From: Dipetalonema caudispina
Taxonomy: Eukaryota > Nematoda > Chromadorea > Rhabditida > Onchocercidae
Assembly: GCA_013365325.1 (NCBI GenBank)
Contig: JABVXV010000105.1
Location: forward strand, 62,001-126,000
Length of the DNA stretch: 64,000 nucleotides
Direction of reading: 5' to 3'
The translations under genes were made by a program, and so were the position numbers. Below the pieces are notes generated by a model that had not been told where the DNA came from, made no database searches, and saw only the letters and a program-made list of their open reading frames with translations. Below are positions 26,901 through 38,544 of this stretch, piece by piece. How positions within the stretch are numbered: the stretch's first letter is position 1; the number at the start of each line of letters is the position of its first letter.

Positions 26901-29539
26901 ATAAGAAGCAATCCATTTGCATACCTGCTCAAGTAGCAATTAATTTCTTACTAAATGCTTTTCAATTCTCTATGCAAAATAGGTGAATGTTGTAGAGGAA
27001 ACGATAATGAAATGAGGCAAAATGTGAAGAGTTCATCATAAAAGTATATATTTATTTTTTTTCTTCATCAATTTATTCCTAATCTTTAGTTATTTTTTAA
27101 AATTTCAGTTTTATTTAAAAGTGTAACAATTTTTCTCTCATGTTTACAGTGACATTTTGTTCTCTTGAAGGTATCATCAATAGGATTACTGTTTGCCTAG
27201 AAGTCTTCTTCAGCTTTTCCAATTAGTGCCTTTAAAATTACCGAAATAATAAAATCCTTTGCTGTCTTGTTTTCAAAATATCATGCAAATATACTACCAA
27301 TTGAATTTATTTAATAAAAATTATTGAAAATTAAATCTCTCCCAATTATTACTTTCTACCTTGGCAAAGTTCACACAACATCTCTTGGCTGAAAAGTTTC
27401 ATTAGTGTTTTTAGCCAAGTTAATCCTTCCTCTTGCTTATACAATCCGCCTTCAAACTACATAATTATTGTCTAACTTTTCTTATTCCATCTCTTTTATC
27501 TTTTTCTCCTTCTTCCGGTTTCTTTTTTCAAATCAAATAAAAATACATTATTTTTTCATTCCAACAATTTCATTCCTTTACTTTATTATCTTCCTCTTCT
27601 GCTCTCCATCTTTCATTCCTGTTACTCCTTCAAGTTTCTGACGATTCTGCAATCTTTTCAACTACAAATAGTGGACAATTGCGCTGAAGTTATTGTTCAG
27701 CACAAGAAAATGGTGTGCAACTGAAGGAAGAGAGTCATAAAGCTATGATTTAATGGAAAGTAACCTTTGAATTCTCAAAAATACTAAAACGAAGAGATGT
27801 TTCCTCGTTGTAATGTGGTACTTTAAAATCTGCTCCTCACAAACATTACGAATCATTAAGTTGACATAAAGTCGTTGACTTTTAGAAGAAAGTGTTTTTC
27901 TTAATATTGTCAACTATTTATGACAATTACTATTACAATAATTTAGCAAGAAACTTTGTTTAAATTTGCTTAGAATCCATCGGAGTGATATTTGTTGGGT
28001 GAACGAGGATAATTCAAAAGTGTTGTAGCACCGTTCAAAGATGATATAACAGGAATAAAACTGTAATATCATTAAATTAGTTCGAATTCCTATCCTTGCC
28101 TTCGTTTTGTCTATAAAAGTGATTGTAAAAATATTCTAATCTACCCATTAATCGATGAAAGTACTGTAACCTTAATTACTATTTAAGCTAACTTTATTAG
28201 AAATTAATCATTCTCCTCTTTCTTTAGCCGTAATCTGTGATTGTGGATTATCTTTATTAAATGAAATTGTTCATGAATGCACAAAAAGGGAAAAATCTAA
28301 CAACAATTCCGAATCTCACAGATTTGATATATAAACGGGACAACAGTTGACACTTTCATCATCTCAATTAAAAAAAACCATCGCAAAAAAAAATCTTTCA
28401 ATTAAAAAGAAACTTTTCACAACAAGGAAATCTTTCAATTATAAAAGAATCACTCACAAAAGATATTATTGTGAATGCATCACTTCCCCTATCACTTTAT
28501 TTAATAATTGTGATTGAAAATATTCTCTTTTCTCTACCAATTCTATAAAATCACATATTATTTGTTCTTTTTGATATCGCAATTAGTTTACTTCTAATTT
28601 TTTTTGGAATGAAGTAGAATTTCATGAAAAATCCATTCTTGTGAGAAAATAAACCATTGGAGACAACAGCAATTCATCAGTGCGGTCATAAATGAAGTGA
28701 GTCAATAAGTTGATAGGCTAGATTTTTTGGCAAATATTTTCAAAAAGAAAATCGTTTGTCTTTGGAATAAAAACTGTCAAGTTGAGCAATTTTGTGTAAT
28801 TGCTCAGAAAAAGCTAACTGTCAATATAAACAGTGAAATTTGGCAGTAAATCTCTTTTTGTGGAAACGTCTGTTTAGCGTTAATTTTGTTCTAATTTATT
28901 GTAAAATAGGAGAATGTGACAGTACATGGTTATGAAGATCACCTGAATATAATATTCCCAAATTTAACGAAAAATTTAGCTCTACTTTCGTAAGAGAAGA
29001 TGAAATTCAAGTTCGAAAATAGGCTAGTAATTGATTAAAAGCTTTTCAAGTGTCTGAACAATGTAAAAAAGTGAAATTCATTAATTTATAAAAGCACAAT
29101 AAAATAAATTGGACAGGCATGCAAAACAAAATGTGTCTGGTAAAGACTAAAATTATTATTGTAAAATATAAATTAATCAGCAATAAACTGAATATTATTG
29201 ATAATAGCATTACAATTATCTGTAAAAAAGGCAACAAAATAAACATGTTCAGGTTATAGGTCATTCTCCAGCTTCCAATTTTATTTCATTTGTTTATAAA
29301 AGAACTGAAATTAAATGATAAATTACTTCAGGATTTAGATCCGCAAGAATGAAGAAGAATGTGAACAGAGAAAGTTCGAGCTAGCAATGGAAAAAAAATG
29401 AATAAACATATGTACTATCAATGAAATGAACTAGTCTAAATTTATAAAATTACGAATATCATCATATGTCATTGATAATCTAGCATTAAACAAATTTCCA
29501 GCTTGATAATGTTACTAGTTGCTTTAAATAATTTGACCC
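20967..29539. other. Long gene-poor stretch upstream of ncs-1 exons
   Basis: This probably holds the first intron(s), N-terminal exon(s) and promoter of ncs-1, which I could not pinpoint. It is AT-rich with homopolymer tracts, for example poly(A) near 24190-24206. A less AT-rich pyrimidine patch lies around 25020-25140. A short direct repeat (AAATCTTTCAATTA) occurs twice near 28391 and 28429. Confidence 0.35.
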
Positions 29540-29989
29540 ATGGATCTTGGATTGAAAAGCGAGGAAATTCAGGAGATGTTTTTATCAGAACTTGAACCAG
29601 AACAAATAAAAATTCTAGTCGCAGCAAATCACTTTGGTCATAAAAAGGAAGTTTGAGGATCAAACAAAAACGGAATAAGGATAGCTTTGACCAAGCCATC
29701 CTGTAATTTTGTGAAATTTGCAATAAAAAACTTGGGTTGGCTGCCGACAGAGTAATGGTCACTCGGTTCAAACGAATTCCAAGCTAAGTATAAGCTTGAC
29801 GTAATCAATGATGTAACGAGAAATAATAAAAATTGCACTATCCGTCCAGTCTTTAATCCCAAATATTGGCCCCTTAAAATTGATTTGACATACAAAATTG
29901 CTAGTCTGCTAATTGAAAGAATGTATATTTCACCTTCCGATGTAGCCTTCACGAAATTATATTCCTACACATCTCTGAAAAATTCTTGA
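29540..29989 (+). pseudogene. Decayed open frame, family unknown
   Basis: A single frame of 149 codons runs from an ATG at 29540 to a TGA at 29987 with only two internal stops (TGA at 29654, TAA at 29753). In DNA of this composition many more stops would be expected. The translation looks protein-like: it begins MDLGLKSEEIQEMFLSELEP and later reads IRPVFNPKYWPLKIDLTYK. Long antisense frames overlap it but are mostly hydrophobic, as expected of shadows of a hydrophilic coding sequence. I do not recognise the protein. A degraded gene copy or retrocopy is the simplest reading; a real multi-exon gene cannot be excluded. Confidence 0.35.
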
Positions 29990-30855
29990 AGCTGCTCCAA
30001 AATTTTTGGAATTCAATCCACTGTTAACTATTCTGTTGCATCGAGCACTTTAATACACTTGTTATAATAATTTAATTTTGAGCCCCTTTTTCTTTATGAA
30101 AAGATCCGTCTTCACATCAGATTAAACGATTCACTGTCAATATACTGCCGAAATTTAGAAGTAGTTATGATAAAAATATGAAAACGTACGGACGATCATA
30201 AAAATACATTTCCATACACTATAGAGACTTGACATAAACCACAATTCACCTCAACTAAGGGAAGATTTACTTATTAGCATATCAAAACGGTAACACTATT
30301 GACAGAACTACGCTCTTTCAATTTAGTGTTTCTGTTGCAAGCTTTTAAAATAATTTTTATATAAAAAAGCTTATTTCCATGAATGAGCAATGTTTGTACA
30401 AAAAGTAAATGGAATAAAATCAAAATATGCAAAATTCAGAAGCATGAGAAGGAAATTATCTTAATGAAGAGAAACCTATTGCGAAAAAAATTCTTGGAAG
30501 TGAATGACAATAATAAAAAGGTTTTAATATTTTCTATTTAAAATGCATCGCGAATCCTTTTAGATACTATAACTTTAATCTTTCCGCAACATGTGCATGG
30601 AGTTCTGCTTTGAAAAATATCAATATAAGAAGCCATTGACTTCTAATCCTTTCATCTTCAGTGCTTAAAGCCAAAGATTGCAGACAAAATCAGCGAAAAT
30701 GTAAGCAGGGCATTGCTTTAAAAATTATCAAACAAAAAGGGACCAGAAAAGAGCAAAAATTAGATTAAATTCAAAAAAGACAGTTCAAAAACTACAATCA
30801 GTATAAGCTTCAAGACAGAGAGATCACTTCAATCGTCATACAACAAGCAATTGAA
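29990..30855. other. Intergenic region, nothing recognised
   Basis: AT-rich DNA between the decayed frame and the 3' end of the securin-like gene. I saw no exon or repeat I can support. Confidence 0.4.
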
Positions 30856-32060
30856 TTATTGCTTACATATTTCACCACCAAGGATTTCGGTAAGCGCTTT
30901 GTCACAATCTTCATTTGTCATCGGATTTTCTAAAACTTGACATATTTTTGAACTTAGATTTTGAATCATCAGACTAACTACCCACAAATTTAAACATCAG
31001 TTAAATAGTGACGAATAGAAAAATTGTAATTTACTTTCATTTAACAATTTGAGACTATCTTCATCCAGTAATTCGCTAAAAAGACTTCGCAGGAAGCGAT
31101 CATCAGTTTGCACGTTATGCAATAAATCGGCTACATCAATCCTTTGTTCTGGTTTAGGAAACATCTCTTCATATGTCTCTACAAAAATAATGCATCAGAT
31201 TTTGGCAAAATGTAGGATTATAATCCACATCAAGCAATCATAAAACGGAAAGAATGATTCTAAAAGTAAGAAATATTCATCATTCCACTCAGATCATGTC
31301 TCATCACTATTTCAAAAAACTTTACCAGAAAGAAGAAATACTTTTGCCCATGTCTTTATTAAATCATGTTATTTTTAAGAAAAGAAATACAAATTTCTCC
31401 TAGCATTTACCTACGTGTTCTTCGAAATTGAACTTTTCGATATTGTCGTCAATTTCTTGGTTCGGTTCGAAATCTTCAGTTTCCGGAGCGGAAACTGCAT
31501 TCCTCTCCTCAAATTAATATGGATTTTGAAAGAACTCAGTAAGATGTCTTTGCAGTAATATAGCATATTGAAGAAACATTTCGTGTATTTTTGAGTGTTT
31601 TTACTCATAAAAAAATTGAAACACTTTAAAGTTCTACTTTTGCTGAATCAGGGAGTATCTTCCTGCTTTGTATTGAGATCAGTGAGTTTCAAATCTGCAA
31701 GCGAAGCTTCAATCAACGAATAATGCTGATCCTATTTCTCACTGTATACTTCCCACCATGATTTACAATAAATTTAATTTTAAAAATCTGAAGGACCACG
31801 ATAAAAATGCAAAAAACATATAGTCTAAATCAAAATTTTCAACTACCTCATCAGTTTCTTTCTCGTGATATACATCGAATGATGACTGAGATTTTTCTGG
31901 AATTTTTCGTTTGATAGCAGCGCTAACTGGTGTTGCAAATACATTTTTCAAATCGCCCAGAGCGCGGCGCGGCGTTCCATATCCCCTCACATCTACCAAC
32001 TTCCCTGAACATATGTTGTCGCAAACAGACGTGTAATCTTTAACAGCCAAACAGTTACAC
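30856..32060 (-). CDS. Destruction-box acidic protein, securin (IFY-1) candidate
   Basis: Minus-strand exons 32060-31847, 31507-31411, 31178-31035 and 30977-30856 join in phase. The first contains RRALGDLKN, a perfect RxxLxxxxN destruction box of the kind read by the anaphase-promoting complex. It continues FATPVSAAIKRK and SSFDVYHEKETDE, the latter resembling the FECYEDETDD stretch of C. elegans securin IFY-1. The remaining exons are strongly acidic (TEDFEPNQEIDDNIEKFNFE) and end with a helical region (FLRSLFSELLDEDSLKLLNE, then ILGGEICKQ). Securin holds separase inactive until anaphase. The first exon shown starts within a codon, so an N-terminal exon (perhaps with a KEN box) is missing upstream. 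Securins diverge quickly, so other APC substrates remain possible. Confidence 0.5.
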
Positions 32061-33454
32061 CTAGAATACTTTCACGGGGCTATACCGACCAAACATGAGA
32101 ACACTTAAACCGATACAAAGATGGAATCATTCCACTACATCGTCTCACCGAAAAAAAGCTCGTAATATCGACCATCTTTCGTATAGTCCACCTCGCTAAC
32201 AAGGCTTTAAATGCATATGACAACTCGATTTCTGTCAGTTACACTGACTTACTTGACGGCTTACATGCCTTGCGGTGTTCTGTTTCTGTTCAACTGCAGC
32301 TTCTCACACCCGATAAGTCATATATGACTAAGGTTTTATAAACACAACAATAAATCTATTTTAAACATTGTAGGTGAATCTAAAGTCTTCTGACATCCGG
32401 AAAGGATTTCTAGGTCAGTACTAAAATGAAACAAAACTGCAATTCTTCACCGAAGCTGTTCGCATAATTAATTAAATAACTCTTGAACAAAAAAGCCTCA
32501 TTACTGGTTTAGAAAATTAAAATTAACCTTTGATAAGATTGGTATCACTTCCACGAGGGATTGTTTCGGACATCTGATCTTCTTTAATTGATTGGAACTA
32601 AATATGGAGTCGGAGCAAAATAAACAATACTGCAAGAAGAATGAGATGCTAGTAGGATTAGCTATATACAAAACTAGGTCAAAAAAAATGACACAGTTGT
32701 ACGAATGATACTGGATTAATCTAACGAACTGCATAGGATCTCTGCATCACAAGCGCAAAATAAACAAAGACCAATGCAAAAAGAAAGTGAAAGACGACGA
32801 TGTTACACAGAAAAATCCATTTCCACTATCAGTACTGATAAGTAAAATACAAAAATCTTAGCGGCAACATATCGCGCACTGATAAGAGCATTACTGTTAA
32901 TATTAAACTTCTTTTTCAGGACTGAAATCCGGACTCAAACAATTTTAACTCAAACTCAAACATTGTATATTTAATATTTGCAATCATTTAACCTCAGTTC
33001 ACAGCCATTCACAAAAGATTAAACTATAAAGTATCAGTGGTTGGCAAAGGAAACTGATTCGAAAAAGAATTTCAGGCTAGCCAGGCCATAAAATATTTGA
33101 ACTCTTGCAACGAAGATAACATTTTAGAATAATACAAAAAAGTTTATGCAAACCTTCATTTCTAATATCAGGACAACGAAAAAGAACATAACGAAAATGA
33201 ATGTCGAAAAAATATAACCTGTGAATAAATAATTATTACCAAATGGAATTGAGATGCACATAAATCACTTCTAGTAGTACATTTGTAACAATCTCAAAGT
33301 ACATCTCAGCCTAACACAGCACAGTACCCGTAACAAAATAAATAAACCAAAATTATTTAATTGTTTCTTCTATTTTATCACAATTACAATCCATCCTTCA
33401 TTTCATATCCCATTGAAATTCTAGGACATTTCCTTCCCAATGAATCTTTATTAT
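32061..33454. other. Region upstream of the securin-like gene
   Basis: It should contain the missing 5' exon and promoter of the securin-like gene, and the 3' UTR of PREB. An AATAAA for PREB can be read on the minus strand at 33453-33448, directly after its stop. No other feature was recognised. Confidence 0.4.
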
Positions 33455-36400
33455 CTAAGTTAGGAAGTTCAACTTTTTTGGCCGATCGCACAGATACCAA
33501 ACAATATAATATAAAAAGAAGGCCAAAAGTGATAGTTTACATGAGAAATAGGTAAATGAAGTTGGTTTCGAAAAAGGAACAGCATGAAACTGAACTGTTT
33601 GATCCGCGCTCAATGAAATTACAGCTGCTCGATATTCGGATGCCACTCCTGGATAAAAAGAACGCTGTCGTTCATTTTCGCCACTAAGTGAACCAAAATC
33701 GTATGTCCTTTGAGGAAGAAATTCGATAGCTGAAAAAACAGTTATCGAAGACGATATTCAGGATAGGAAAAGATAAATTTGATTAATGTAGGACGATACT
33801 CATTTGTACAAAAAATTTTTTGTAATAAAACAAATTCAAATATATGTAATGCTCCATAGTAAGGAAAATAAAACAGATTATTGGTTTCTATCAACACCTC
33901 ATTCACTGTGGATTTATAACAATTTGCTTCACAAAACTCAGCGAGGTAACAAGCCTAAATCACTTGTTGCAAGTCATTGAAATGAAACAAGCTACCTGTA
34001 ACGAAGATACCATGTGTTTTCTGAGCAAAATGCAGTAGTTTCAATTCATGTGTATCATATATACCCACTCCTCCATCCATTGTTCCAACGGCAAAGAAAT
34101 TACCACACTCGCTAACAGCTAAAGCTGATATTGTCTGCAATAATTTCAATGTAATTGAATTGTAAGCCAATCTCTTCAAATAATCGTTAATTATTCAAAT
34201 CGGCTATAATTTAATTTAAAACACCATTACTTTAATAATATTCGGCAGTTGGCAGCAGTTGGCACAAATGGTATGTCAAAAACTGTTTCAACTTTGCCGA
34301 TTAGTTCCAAAAAGAGATAATACAAACGCGCCGGATAAGAATCAAGCATTATTGGGAACTGATAACGAAATGAGAGTTAGGTAATGGCAAAACAAAAGAT
34401 TGGATAACCTCTCTACATGCTTCTCGAATAAGTATTGGCCGACAGACGTCTCGCTCATTACTGAAGGCCCATAGTGCAACATGTGATATAGCTTTTTTTG
34501 CAAGTCGAATTTGATTGTAAGCTGCCAAAAATATTGTGTTCTTAGAACCAAGAACCGTAAAGCGCACTGATCGAATCTATACAGCGAAGTTCACCAATTT
34601 CAAAAATTTAAAAACAGTTTGCATTCAAATATTTAAAATGGAAAGTTCCCTCGGCTGCATATATCTCAAATAGGTCTTAAACATGTATCCAAAGCTCGCC
34701 AATTTTATCACTTGTTCGAAATTTTAAGGATCATTGAAAAAAAGTCTGTACGGCAAGATATATTCTTCAAATTTTCCATAATTACTTCTCAGATATACCC
34801 AAGCTGCGTCATATTCGTTTTTTTTTTTTTAAATCTGCATAAAATTTTCAACGAAATTCCACAATCCACTTACCCTATATCCATCACCAATTTCTTTTGG
34901 TATAGGTAAGCTGCAAATTTTCTCTCCGTTTGCTGTATTCCAAATATATACAGCAGTATCGTGTCCCACACTGATACACAGCTTTCCATTCGGAGAAACA
35001 TCTAAATCATCTACATCTCCTTGATGAGCCTTAATTTTCATCAAAGGAGTATGTTTCGAGGAAGAACCCTATAATACAAAAGAAAATTGCCATATATAAT
35101 AAGTTATTAAAATAATTGAATGAGTCATCAATAGTTTTAATAAATGTGATTAAAAAACTGTAAATATTCAGAGAAAATTTGGACGGGAAAAAAGGCCAAA
35201 ATAAACTACACGAAAACATTTTACTCGTCTTAACGTTTCCACATCCCAGATACGTATAAACCCGTCTGCGCCACCTGTATATAGCCTCCGTGGCTGTCCC
35301 TCAACACTCCGATCGAATCGGACAGTCTTCTACAAAAAAATCCATTTCATTTTTCAAAAGTGTAATTTTAATCTGTCAATCCAATCTGGTTCAAATGTAT
35401 TTAATTAATTTTCCTCCTCTGCGAAAGGAAAAATATTTCCAAAGTTGCCCTCGTTTCTGCAAAAAAATTTTCACCTGATAAGCGTTACTCGATTTTTCAT
35501 CTGAAGTTATCCGAGATATTTTCTCAAAACTTAACGCTAGTCGCGGCTGCTCGTTCTCTTTCGCCTTTAACAATGAAAATCCCTTCGATTCGTACAAATC
35601 ACAATACTGAAACCAGACAAAATTTTAGGTGTAATCATTAAAAAGTACTCACTTTAACATATTATTTTTTTAAAAAAAGAAAAAAAATTTCTTGGAATAT
35701 GAAATGCTAATAGTCGTGTCGCTAAGAGTACAAATGGTCGATATTGATACAAAAGACAAAATATACTACCTTAAATAATAATAATAATAAGATGTTCATA
35801 GCTAGCAAACCGCAATAAAAAGAAACTGTGTGTATGCTAAAAACTGTACGGATGCATTGTTTACTTTTGCACGTTAATAAACTTCTATTACTGTCCTTCT
35901 CAGAAATAATATATCTCTCTGTAATTGATCCCTTATAAAGCAAATTCACTAAAATATCAAGAAAGAAAAAAGCATTCAATAAAATATTCAAACTTCGTTA
36001 TTCCACCAAAATTTTCGAATTATAACAGCTACTGACCTCATCATGCCCAGTAGCCAAAAGATATTTGCCCTGTTCTGAAGCCCCCAATACTATACAATCC
36101 ATATTCATCGTTGCATAAGGATCGGTATCCAATGAGTTGGTAACCTCCGTTATTAACGGTAACCGTTCACTTGCTCTTGGTAATTCCTCTGCTGCAACTG
36201 TCACTGACTTTGAGTCGAATGAAAGCAACAGAGTCTGCAAAAAGAAACCGCTTTTCTACATCGTTTCTTTAATTTCTTGAACAATCATTTACCCACCCAC
36301 AGACAATCAGCTCTGATCTTAAAAGAGATTTCGCGCCATAAGTAAAAAAAACTAAAATCCCCGACAGACTCTAGTTCTCTCCACAAAGTACTTAGTTTGA

Positions 36401-37101
36401 GGGTCAATTCGTATGTGTCCTAACCTATCTTTAGACCATGTCTCATGCCAACCTTCCGATAGAGTCATTTCATACGAACTATCGATTACGAGTAAGATGA
36501 TTATTTCCACTTCTAGTAAAGAAATAATGCTATTTTTGTCGTTTTAAATGTCTTGTTAAAATTAAAAAACCAACTATATTCCGTCCACAATTGCTACAAA
36601 CTTCGAAATACGAATTATGGAGCTATTCGAGGATTCCTCTTTTCCCATCATCGCACGTCCTCACAACACGCAGAGAAAAGGGTGGACAAAAGGAGAAGCA
36701 TAAGCGTTAAGAGGTAATTTGAAAATTATATAACAGCAGTAATGATGACGTTAGTGATAAATATAATATGACAAATGATAATGACAATATGGAAAATAGT
36801 GTTACAACTGATATGTATCAATCTTTTTCGTCCCACGACGTCATCAATTATCGTACATGTGTGTGTGCAGAAGGCTAATATGTTTTACGGAAATACTTTA
36901 TTTAGGTTGTGAAGGAGGAGAATAATCAGTAAAAGGATGCGAAAAGGAACAAACCTGGATATTATTCGGTACTCCAGTTTTCGACGCTCCTCCACCACCA
37001 CCAAGGAGAATATGTCTGCTACCAACAACTTGGACACAATAGGCCGGTGAAGAACAATGGGCGATGATATGAGGGCCATCCCTCGACGTCGAATTGCCCA
37101 T
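33455..37101 (-). CDS. PREB: Sec12 / PREB, Sar1 guanine-nucleotide exchange factor
   Basis: Sec12/PREB is an ER membrane WD-repeat protein that loads Sar1 with GTP to start COPII vesicle formation. Exons: 37101-36955, 36234-36037, 35606-35475, 35329-35225, 35068-34874, 34576-34367, 34134-33996 and 33729-33455. All junctions keep phase, giving 466 residues (human PREB 417). The N terminus has the family hallmark LLGGGGGASKTGVPNNIQ. DPYATMNM follows, then WD units ending IRIWDV and VYIWNT, and a later unit with VGIYDT and HGIFVT. A hydrophobic stretch near the C terminus (LSLLAFFLYYIVWYL) is the expected ER anchor with a short luminal tail. The start was chosen because the hallmark follows it closely; the next upstream in-frame codon that could initiate is a TTG. 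Confidence 0.93.
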
Positions 37102-37243
37102 CCAACCAGTGCACTTCAAAATAACGCGAATCGGAACAATTCAGAAAAACTTCTTAACGCATACCGTAGTCAAGCTTTCCTCTCAGGATATCAAAGGACT
37201 CGTCATTTTTGAAATTGTTGTGGTAGTATTACTGTGCGATGCC

Positions 37244-37544
37244 GTGTCCATCGAATGTCATGTTCTAATTTCAGGTTATGTCCACCGAATATCATGTCCT
37301 CATTTCAGGTTATGTCCATCGAATGTCATGTCCTCATTTCAGGTTATGTCCATCGAATGTCATGTTCTAATTTCAGGTTATGTCCACCGAATATCATGTC
37401 CTCATTTCAGGTTATGTCCATCGAATGTCATGTCCTCATTTCAGGTTATGTCTATCGAATGTCATGTCCTCATTTCAGGTTATGTCTATCGAAGTCATGT
37501 CCTCATTTCAGGTTATGTCCATCGAATGTCATGTCCTCATTTCA
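37244..37544 (+). repeat. 34-bp minisatellite, about nine units
   Basis: One 30-base partial unit and eight units (seven of 34 bp and one of 33 bp), of the form GGTTATGTCCATCGAATGTC followed by ATGTCCTCATTTCA. The first three units and the next three match in order (the first being partial), so a 102-bp block has duplicated. The array lies 143 bases upstream of the PREB start. Because 34 is not a multiple of 3, plus-strand frames read through it as repetitive peptides; I regard these as artefacts. Confidence 0.97.
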
Positions 37545-37554
37545 GGTTACTTTA

Positions 37555-38544
37555 ATAAAATGCCATACTCTAACACCACATTTTATACATTTGGAAATTC
37601 AATGATTGTATTATGAGTCGTAGTGTATTCAGTAAAAAATGTTCTCAATAAAAAGTATTTGGGAAGCTGAAGAAGTCCATTTTTGGACGGATATCTAAAC
37701 CTTAAATATCATAATTTAAACTCAATTTCCAGTTTGTCTTCCTCTTCTCTTTTCTCGATTCTTTTTTCGTTTTTTGATTAATTCTCCGTTCAGTTTCGCA
37801 AAGTGATACAGTGTAATATAGAAGTTCTTGTTTAAGAAAAGAAATATTTGAATTTAAGAAATTAGGACAGCACCAGCACGGATTTTTTTGTGAGTTTTCG
37901 CAGCAAACACTAATAGTGATAAAGTCTAAAGTCCACAGTTTATCATTTTCTTTTGCAATCGTCGTCGCGATATTATCAGTTTAATGTTGGGTAAAGATTC
38001 TTTCAAGAAAAAAAAAAAACATTCCTCAAGTTATCAATATTTCGTCATTCATCTCCCTTATTCATGATCCTCTCCTTCCCTAATTCAATAAATTTTGTCA
38101 CTAGTATTATTTAAGATTTGTGGTAATGAAGTAACTGATAATCCAATAGAATTTACTGACTTCCTGTCTCTATATTGTCAAATATTGCGTATTCGTGAGA
38201 GACAATTCATTGCTGTACTGAGCAAACGTCTGAATGTTTAATTCGTAGTATTTATGGCATGATAAAGTACGAATTTGCGTCTGATATTGTGTACGGAATG
38301 AAATAGTCTTTTAACGTAGTTTGTAGTGATGTATAAACAATTGGTTTTCTATTCTTTCGTTTCTTTTGAAGTGCAAAGACTTCTTTATCAATCAGTAACG
38401 CTTAATCGAACGCTTGGAGTTTAATGATCTTCGTAAAGCAAAGGCTAACGGTGTATCAGCGATAAAACGTAAGGTGAAAAATTGGATCTTAAATTTCGTA
38501 AAAATGCATACTGACTTAAAGTTATTTCGTTTCAGGTTTAAAAA
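37555..38544. other. Intergenic region between PREB and ACADM-1
   Basis: Divergent intergenic DNA that probably carries the ACADM-1 promoter. It includes A-rich tracts near 38009-38021. No coding sequence was recognised. Confidence 0.45.
38534..38535 (+). other. Putative SL trans-splice acceptor for ACADM-1
   Basis: TTTCGTTTCAG ends at 38535, nine bases before the start ATG at 38545, with no upstream exon in sight. This is the usual arrangement of a nematode spliced-leader acceptor. Confidence 0.45.

Noticed and set aside
29469..29952. Two overlapping minus-strand frames of about 100 codons
   Set aside because: They are hydrophobic antisense shadows of the plus-strand decayed frame and lack splice context.
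37094..37616. Long plus-strand open frames of repetitive peptide
   Set aside because: They are the 34-bp minisatellite read through in several frames. The unit length is not a multiple of three and the array overlaps the PREB 5' region, so a real protein is unlikely.
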